Assembly (NCBI GenBank): GCA_963829965.1
Contig: CAWHLK010000022.1
Span: 1 to 64,000 of the forward strand
From: DASXZH01 sp963829965
Lineage (GTDB): Bacteria; Armatimonadota; Fimbriimonadia; Fimbriimonadales; Fimbriimonadaceae
Reading direction: 5' to 3'
DNA: 64,000 nt
Shown: positions 58,715 to 64,000 of the stretch, piece after piece
Layout: every line of letters begins with the position of its first letter
Numbering within the stretch: position 1 is the first letter of the stretch
The notes under the pieces: generated by a model
Seen by the model: only the letters and a program-made list of their open reading frames with translations
Databases searched by the model: none
Told to the model about the DNA's origin: nothing
Program-made: the position numbers and the translations under genes

Positions 58715-60079
58715 ATGCACTTGGCACAGGATGCCCTGGTGCCGCTCCACAGCGTCGAAGCCGAGATGTGTACGCTCGGATCCATGATTCTGAAAGAGCA
58801 GGCCGTTGAACAGGTTTTCGCAGTTCTTACGGAAGATGATTTCTATCTTCCCTCTCATCGCCTGATCTTTGGCGCGATTCAAGACTTGGCCGCCCACAAC
58901 CGGCCGGTCGATTTGATGTCGCTCAAGCTCACTTTGTCCGAGAAGGGGCATCTCAATGAGGTTGGCGGCGATAACTATCTCATCCACTTGATGGAGTTTG
59001 TCCCGAGCGCCGCGAACGCCACTTATTACGCGAATCAGGTGCTCTCTCGCTCTCTCTCCCGGAAGCTGGATTCCGCCGGCCACGATATCATCGGCGTTGC
59101 CCGCGAGACGGATATGGAGGCGGACGACAAGATCGACCGGGCCGAACGCTTGGTGTTTGAAGTTGGCAACCGCCGCTTGGGCCGCGATTTTGTCCACATC
59201 CAGCCGCTCACCAAAGACTACATGCTCGAAGTGGATACGCTCATGGAGTTCAACGAGCCCACACTGGGCCTTAGGAGCGGATTCCATGACCTCGACGATA
59301 TGACCACCGGGTTCTATCCCGGCGACTTCATCATCGTTGCCGCGAGGCCCTCCATGGGCAAAACCTCCCTGGTTCTCCGAATGGCCTGGCATGTGGCCGA
59401 AAGGGAGAAGCAGTCGGTGGCCATTTTCTCATTGGAAATGGGCGCGAACCAGCTTACTCGCCGATTTGCCAGCATGATCAGCCAGATATCGCCGGGCGTC
59501 TTGAAGAGACCGAACCTCGACATGAAGGACTACAAGAAGCTTGCCGACGCTTGCGAGACGATGTACGATCTTCCTCTTTACATCGACGAATCGTCGGACA
59601 TCAGCCCGCTGGAGATGCGCGGCAAATGCAGGCGTCTCAAACGCGAACACGGCCTCGGGCTGATCATTGTGGACTACCTTCAGCTCATGCAAGGCTCTAA
59701 AAAGACCGAGAACCGGACACAGGAAATCAGTGAGATCGCGCGCTCCCTCAAGAGCATGGCGAAGGAACTCAGTGTGCCCGTCATCGCCCTCAGCCAGCTC
59801 AACCGAGGTGTTGAAAGCCGCGACAACAAACGCCCCCAGCTAAGCGATATTCGCGAATCAGGATCGATCGAAGCGGAGGCAGACATCGTGGCCTTTATCT
59901 ATCGGGACGATTACTACAAAGACCGCGAGAAACCGGATGAGGCAAACACGGACCCCTACCGCGTGGAAGTAGCGGAACTGCTCATCGCCAAACACCGCAA
60001 CGGCCCGACGGGGACGGTGAAGCTTGGATTCATTCCCGGCTATGCCAAGTTTGAGAACCTCAAGGAGGGCTCCTATTAA
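58715..60079 (+). CDS. dnaB: Replicative DNA helicase DnaB
   Basis: A 454-residue helicase. The N-terminal domain LVPLHSVEAEMCTLGSMILK is followed by the RecA-like domain: FIIVAARPSMGKTSLVLRMA (Walker A), VAIFSLEMGANQLTRRFASM (H1a), LIIVDYLQLMQG (Walker B) and SVPVIALSQLNRGVESRDNK (H3), then GSIEAEADIVAFIYRDDYY. It unwinds DNA ahead of the fork as a hexamer. ATG 58715 was chosen over 58706 because GGAGG (58701-58705) is then correctly spaced. Confidence 0.95.
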   Translation: MHLAQDALVPLHSVEAEMCTLGSMILKEQAVEQVFAVLTEDDFYLPSHRLIFGAIQDLAAHNRPVDLMSLKLTLSEKGHLNEVGGDNYLIHLMEFVPSAANATYYANQVLSRSLSRKLDSAGHDIIGVARETDMEADDKIDRAERLVFEVGNRRLGRDFVHIQPLTKDYMLEVDTLMEFNEPTLGLRSGFHDLDDMTTGFYPGDFIIVAARPSMGKTSLVLRMAWHVAEREKQSVAIFSLEMGANQLTRRFASMISQISPGVLKRPNLDMKDYKKLADACETMYDLPLYIDESSDISPLEMRGKCRRLKREHGLGLIIVDYLQLMQGSKKTENRTQEISEIARSLKSMAKELSVPVIALSQLNRGVESRDNKRPQLSDIRESGSIEAEADIVAFIYRDDYYKDREKPDEANTDPYRVEVAELLIAKHRNGPTGTVKLGFIPGYAKFENLKEGSY

Positions 60080-61361
60080 GATCCTCGTGGTTGGCGGAGG
60101 CGGGCGCGAACACGCCCTTGCCTGGAAACTCTCTCAGGAAGCGGCGGTCTTCGGGGCGCCGGGCAATCCGGGCGTCGCCCAAGTGGGAGAATGCTTCCCT
60201 ATCGCCGCGACCGATATTTCGGGCTTGCGGATTCTCTGCAAAGGGCTTCAGCCGGACTTGGTGGTCGTGGGTCCCGAGGACCCGCTGATTCTCGGCCTCG
60301 CGGACGCCCTGCGCTCCGACGGCTGCGCCGTTTTTGGCCCGGGGGCCGAAGGCGCCCGCTTGGAAGGCTCCAAGGCGTTTTCCAAAGAGCTCATGCGGGA
60401 AGCGGGTATTCCTACCGCTCGTTATGAGAGCTTTACCGAGCCAGGGCCGGCCGCCGATTTTGCGCGGGAGCTTTTTGAAAACGGACAAGGCGCGGTGATC
60501 AAGGCAAGCGGAGCGGCACTTGGCAAAGGCGTCGTGGTTTGCCAAACCCTGAAGGAAGCAGAAGAGACGATTGACGCCATGATGGTTTCGAGGTCTCTTG
60601 GCGAATCCGGCTCGACCCTCGTGGTGGAGGAGCGTTTGATTGGCATGGAGTTCAGCCTGCTAACGGTTGCGAGCGGCACCCATTTTGTTTCACTTCCCAT
60701 CGCCCAGGACTACAAGCGCGCGCTCGACAACGACCGAGGACCGAACACGGGCGGCATGGGCACATACAGTCCAGTCTCATGGGTATCGGACGACATTGTG
60801 CGCGAAGCCGAGGAAACCATCGCGGCGCCTGCCCTCAGGCAGTTAAGCGCCAGAGGCATTCCTTACCACGGAGTTCTTTTTTCTGGGATCCTCGTTCAGG
60901 ACGGCAAACCCTACTGCTTGGAATATAATGCCCGCTTTGGCGATCCTGAAACCCAGACGGTCATGATGCGCCTTGGCACCGGATTTGCCGAGTTGCTTTA
61001 TGCCGCAGCACGCAAGAAAGAACTCCCGCAGATCGAAATTAAATCGAATGCGGCAGTTTCCGTGGTGGTGGCAAGCGCAGGCTATCCGGGCGCCTACGAA
61101 AAGGGCAAGGCGCTCACCTTGCCGGCTTCACTGCCGGAAAGCGTCCAGATATTTCAGGCGGCCACAGCACGGACCCAGGGCCAACTGGTAACCGCAGGCG
61201 GGCGTGTCCTCTGCGTCACCGCCGAAGCGACCACAATTCAGGAAGCAAGAACGACCGCCTATCGCGTTTGCGAAAGCATTGGATTCGATGGCATGTACTA
61301 CCGAAAGGACATTGCGGCGGAAGCAATGAGCGCGCGCCATCATCCTCCGGTCGGAGTATAG
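60075..61361 (+). CDS. purD: Phosphoribosylamine-glycine ligase
   Basis: A 428-residue enzyme of purine synthesis with the ATP-grasp fold: ILVVGGGGREHALAWKL, PDLVVVGPEDPLILGLADAL, DNDRGPNTGGMGTYSPVSWV and YCLEYNARFGDPETQTVMMR. The family start would read MKVLVVGG; here the codon in that place is ATT at 60075, which overlaps the dnaB stop (ATTAA) and has AGGAGG 6 bp upstream. An in-frame ATG at 60024 inside dnaB is possible but gives an unusual extra N-terminus. ATT is a rare but known start codon. Confidence 0.9.
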   Translation: MKILVVGGGGREHALAWKLSQEAAVFGAPGNPGVAQVGECFPIAATDISGLRILCKGLQPDLVVVGPEDPLILGLADALRSDGCAVFGPGAEGARLEGSKAFSKELMREAGIPTARYESFTEPGPAADFARELFENGQGAVIKASGAALGKGVVVCQTLKEAEETIDAMMVSRSLGESGSTLVVEERLIGMEFSLLTVASGTHFVSLPIAQDYKRALDNDRGPNTGGMGTYSPVSWVSDDIVREAEETIAAPALRQLSARGIPYHGVLFSGILVQDGKPYCLEYNARFGDPETQTVMMRLGTGFAELLYAAARKKELPQIEIKSNAAVSVVVASAGYPGAYEKGKALTLPASLPESVQIFQAATARTQGQLVTAGGRVLCVTAEATTIQEARTTAYRVCESIGFDGMYYRKDIAAEAMSARHHPPVGV

Positions 61362-61369
61362 TTACCATC

Positions 61370-61753
61370 ATGCATCTTCACCGATTCCGGCTGATTCTCT
61401 TGACCGCTTTGTCTTGCCTTCTCGTTGCCACCGCAATGGCACAAACCCCGGCGCAGCAAAAGAAGGACGCGGCGGACCTGGCCAAACTCGGAAAACAGCG
61501 CGACGCGGCGAAACTCGCGATGACCAAACATCCGGGGAACCAAAAGCAAACCCACAGCTTTGTAGAAATCAACGACGTCTACGCCAACAAGACAATGACG
61601 GCGGCTTGGCTTACACCACACGAGAAATACTCGAAGGCGCTGAAACTCTATCGGGAAAGTTTGAAAGCCGATCCGCATGATGCCGAGGCCAAGAAGTGGG
61701 TTGATATGATTGAGAGCATCTACAAGAGCATGGGGCGCCCGATCCCAAAATAA
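61370..61753 (+). CDS. Exported TPR-like small protein
   Basis: A 127-residue protein with a signal peptide, LILLTALSCLLVATAMAQTP. A helical part with one TPR-like pair follows: KYSKALKLYRESLKADPHDA, then AKKWVDMIESIYKSMGRP. The start 8 bp after purD suggests translational coupling. The function is unknown. Confidence 0.55.
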   Translation: MHLHRFRLILLTALSCLLVATAMAQTPAQQKKDAADLAKLGKQRDAAKLAMTKHPGNQKQTHSFVEINDVYANKTMTAAWLTPHEKYSKALKLYRESLKADPHDAEAKKWVDMIESIYKSMGRPIPK

Positions 61754-61759
61754 GCCCGG

Positions 61760-63658
61760 ATGGCCAAGCTTTCGCATAAACGGTTCGTTCTGGGCTTGGC
61801 CCTGCTGGTGGCCGTTCTTTCGGTTGTTCCGTTCCTCTATGGGCTCGCCCACGCGCCTTCCGGAACCCGCTACCTAGGCTTTCAATACAACACAGACGAC
61901 GAAATGGTCTATGCCGCCTGGATGCGGCAATCGATGAACGGCCACTTCTTGATGGACAATCGCTTTGCCATCGATCCGCAGCCCAGCATTACGATCAACC
62001 TGTATTTCTTTTGTTTGGGGCTCGTCGCCAAAGTTGTGGGAATTCCTTGGGCGGCCGCGCTTGCCCGATTTCTGTTTGGCGGCCTGTTCGTGCTGCTGCT
62101 GGACCGGATTATTCGAATGATCAGCCAGAACGGGACTTATCAGAAGCTAGCTCTGGCAGTGGGCTGCTTTGGCGCAGGTTTTGGATTCTTGGCCTGGCAG
62201 ACGCTTGGGCAAGACTTTGTGAGTGACTCCCACAGCCCCTTTAAGGGCATGCTGTTAAGCCACCTGCCGAACGACATTTGGCAGCCCGAGGGCTTTGCGT
62301 TTTCTTCCATTCTCACCAACAGCCTGTTTTCCTTCAGTTTTTGTTTGATCCTCGGCATCTTCCTATGTGTGTTGAAAGCACGGACGTCTTGGAAGGCTGT
62401 GCCATGGGGCGCGGTAGGCATGCTCGTGCTTATGAATGTCCATAGCTACGATGTGCTGATTCTGACCCTGGTCTTGGTCGGACTCCTTGTCGCGATGTTC
62501 ATGAAGAAGCAGCTGACCGCGCAGTGGATAGTGCGGGTTGTTTGCATTGGTTTGGGGGCCGTTCCGGCCGCGCTGTGGTTCCTGTACGTTCTAAAGCACG
62601 ACTCCGTCTTCGCCGCCAGAGCCGCGACCGAGACTTATACGGAGAACTTCCGCTCCATTCTCGGCGGCTACGGGCTGCTGATGCTTTTTGCGGGAGTTGG
62701 AGGGATCTTCTGGATACGCAAACACCCGCAAGAAAAGCATGTCGCGATTGGCATTGGGCTGTTCGCCGCATCGATGATAGGACTGTTCTTCCTCGCCCAA
62801 TCCCACACTGACAAATACTGGATGGGCCTTGCGCCTTGGTGCCTTCTCTATGTTTTGGGTCTTGTGGTGGTCGCCCTCGTGGCTCAATCGAACGCCGCAC
62901 TGAGCCTTGTGCTAAGTTGGGCCGTTGTGGGGCTGATTGCTCCCTATTTTCCGGGACTCTTCGAACGAAAACTCCTGATGGGGCTGAGCATTCCCTGGGC
63001 GATTCTCGGAGCGGCCGGCATGTATCTGCTCACCCGGACTCTTAAAGCAAACGAGCAGAGGCTGGTTTTGGGGCTCTGCGCCATCCTCGCCGCCGCAACT
63101 TCGGTTAGGTGGATGGGCAGGGAATTCGAGCTTATCAATCAGAACATGTCCAGCACGACGGTTCAGCCGATTTATCTTTCGGCGGATGCGGCCAAGATCT
63201 TGGACTATCTCAACGACCATGTGGACGACCACCGCGTGGTGGTAATGGCAATGCCTGGCCTGCCCGTTATGATAGAAAACCAATATGTGACGCCCCTTGT
63301 CCCCGACCTGAACCCGATTGTAAGCGGGTTCACCGGCGCCTACACCTACGCCGGGCACTGGAGTGAAACCCCGCATTACGATGAATCCACAGACCTGGCC
63401 AGCCAGGCCGATCTTCCCTATTATCTAAAGAATCGAAGAGGCACCGCGGCGGCGTTCTTTGTTAAGTGGCCTTTGGAGGAGCGGAAGGATTTTGTTAAGA
63501 AAATCGGAGTTGACTACATCCTGACTGCCGTTCCGGAAACCGTTGCGAAGTTGACATCTGGAATGAAGACGCCGACTCACATCATCGACGAACGGGATTT
63601 GGGGCAGACCGTCGTTGACGGTTCGACGTTGAGGTTGATCAAAGTAAACGCCTCGTAG
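61760..63658 (+). CDS. Large multi-pass membrane protein, GT-C-like
   Basis: A 632-residue protein with about 12 membrane helices (KRFVLGLALLVAVLSVVPFL, then FLFGGLFVLLLDRIIRMISQ and so on). The first loop has FQYNTDDEMVYAAWMRQSMN, an acidic pair as in GT-C enzymes. A long C-terminal outer domain includes ADAAKILDYLNDHVDDHRVV. It may be a lipid-linked-sugar transferase. It follows the preceding small gene by 6 bp, so it may be in the purD transcript. Confidence 0.65.
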   Translation: MAKLSHKRFVLGLALLVAVLSVVPFLYGLAHAPSGTRYLGFQYNTDDEMVYAAWMRQSMNGHFLMDNRFAIDPQPSITINLYFFCLGLVAKVVGIPWAAALARFLFGGLFVLLLDRIIRMISQNGTYQKLALAVGCFGAGFGFLAWQTLGQDFVSDSHSPFKGMLLSHLPNDIWQPEGFAFSSILTNSLFSFSFCLILGIFLCVLKARTSWKAVPWGAVGMLVLMNVHSYDVLILTLVLVGLLVAMFMKKQLTAQWIVRVVCIGLGAVPAALWFLYVLKHDSVFAARAATETYTENFRSILGGYGLLMLFAGVGGIFWIRKHPQEKHVAIGIGLFAASMIGLFFLAQSHTDKYWMGLAPWCLLYVLGLVVVALVAQSNAALSLVLSWAVVGLIAPYFPGLFERKLLMGLSIPWAILGAAGMYLLTRTLKANEQRLVLGLCAILAAATSVRWMGREFELINQNMSSTTVQPIYLSADAAKILDYLNDHVDDHRVVVMAMPGLPVMIENQYVTPLVPDLNPIVSGFTGAYTYAGHWSETPHYDESTDLASQADLPYYLKNRRGTAAAFFVKWPLEERKDFVKKIGVDYILTAVPETVAKLTSGMKTPTHIIDERDLGQTVVDGSTLRLIKVNAS

Positions 63659-63666
63659 GGGTTAAA

Positions 63667-63858
63667 TCAGCAGCGGCTGAATAAGTCGCTCGCGGAATCC
63701 TTGCTTTCATCCGTCCCATTGACGATGGTGGGGGACGGGCGATGGTACGGGCGAAGGGCGTTACCCGAATAAAGGTCACGCTCGAGAATCTCGCCTAGGG
63801 CCATTCCGGCGATTAGTGCGCCAAGAATCCAAATAGCGAAGATATACCGGTACCTCAC
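63667..63858 (-). CDS. Small single-helix membrane protein
   Basis: A 63-residue protein, YIFAIWILGALIAGMALGEI being one membrane helix, then a polar tail with PYHRPSPTIVNGTDESK. It is convergent with the large membrane protein gene (8 bp between stops). It may be real but has no support besides the helix. Confidence 0.4.
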   Translation of the reverse strand: MRYRYIFAIWILGALIAGMALGEILERDLYSGNALRPYHRPSPTIVNGTDESKDSASDLFSRC

Positions 63859-63934
63859 GATTCCATATTAACTCCGATTTGATAAACCTGAGCAAGCAAT
63901 TTGACGGTTTCCTTAACAATTGTTAACTAAGCGT

Positions 63935-64000
63935 TCACAAATTGGCCTTGAAGAAGTCGAGATACGTTTGAGTGCGCATCTTCTCTGCCGGCGTATCCCC
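63935..64000 (-). CDS. C-terminal end of an unknown protein (runs off the right edge)
   Basis: The minus strand from 64000 to 63935 encodes GDTPAEKMRTQTYLDFFKAN plus Leu and a TGA stop. The last residues resemble C-termini of alpha/beta-hydrolase or S9-type peptidases (YxxxFFxxNL), but too little is visible to name it. The region 63859-63934 between it and the small membrane protein gene shows no feature. Confidence 0.5.
   Translation of the reverse strand, partial: GDTPAEKMRTQTYLDFFKANL

Overview
The window looks like a metagenomic or long-read contig made of two parts. Bases 1 to about 4,390 carry the start of glucose-6-phosphate dehydrogenase on the minus strand and, divergently, a nitrogen-fixation maturation cluster: nifB, a 2[4Fe-4S] ferredoxin, an IscA-like protein, a TPR protein, an LRV FeS protein, nifZ and a cut-off second nifZ-like gene. 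These genes look proteobacterial and contain many indels. From about 4,390 onward the DNA looks like Armatimonadota (Fimbriimonas-like). The evidence is four DUF1559-type pseudopilins, TPR-sulfotransferases, a 23S-5S rRNA unit without 16S, and secreted proteins typical of that group. This assignment is inference; I could not run a search. The switch falls inside the second nifZ, next to damaged partial copies of the 5S region, so a chimeric join is the simplest reading.

Layout after the join: 5S and 23S rRNA on the minus strand (4.6-7.9 kb), with a consensus promoter, a boxA-like site and a 189-nt hairpin insertion inside the 23S gene. A GntR/LacI-type regulator and a GT4 (glycogen synthase-like) enzyme follow (8.1-10.8 kb), then an RseB-like protein interrupted by heptamer repeats, a membrane protein and an acetyltransferase. 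From 13.7 to 25.2 kb there are two similar modules, each with pseudopilin(s) plus a small lipoprotein facing one or two TPR-sulfotransferases, with a crcB-DUF190-DUF190 fluoride operon between them. Next come a 98-bp repeat array with a GIY-YIG gene, a GHL10-type glycosyl hydrolase, proS, an NAD-type isocitrate dehydrogenase, a Ser/Gly/His-rich secreted protein and flagellin.

From 35.8 to 46 kb lie the grpE-glmM-coaX operon and a surface-glycan cluster (GT11, two methyltransferases, two GT4-like enzymes, a large membrane protein). Many of these genes are frameshifted. A Doc-like toxin and an AbrB-like antitoxin flank the membrane protein gene. The right end holds glnA, a GH53 galactanase with Ig-like repeats, a four-gene ABC export operon, a fourth pseudopilin, dnaB-purD, and a large GT-C-like membrane protein.

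Several short repeat families run through the Armatimonadota part: 7-8-nt tandem repeats (CCCAAAA/CCCAACA, GGGTAAA, GTGAACT), a GTTTACGGCGCGAAGC element, and the 98-bp array. The most interesting candidate for a new system is the twice-repeated pseudopilin-lipoprotein/TPR-sulfotransferase module.
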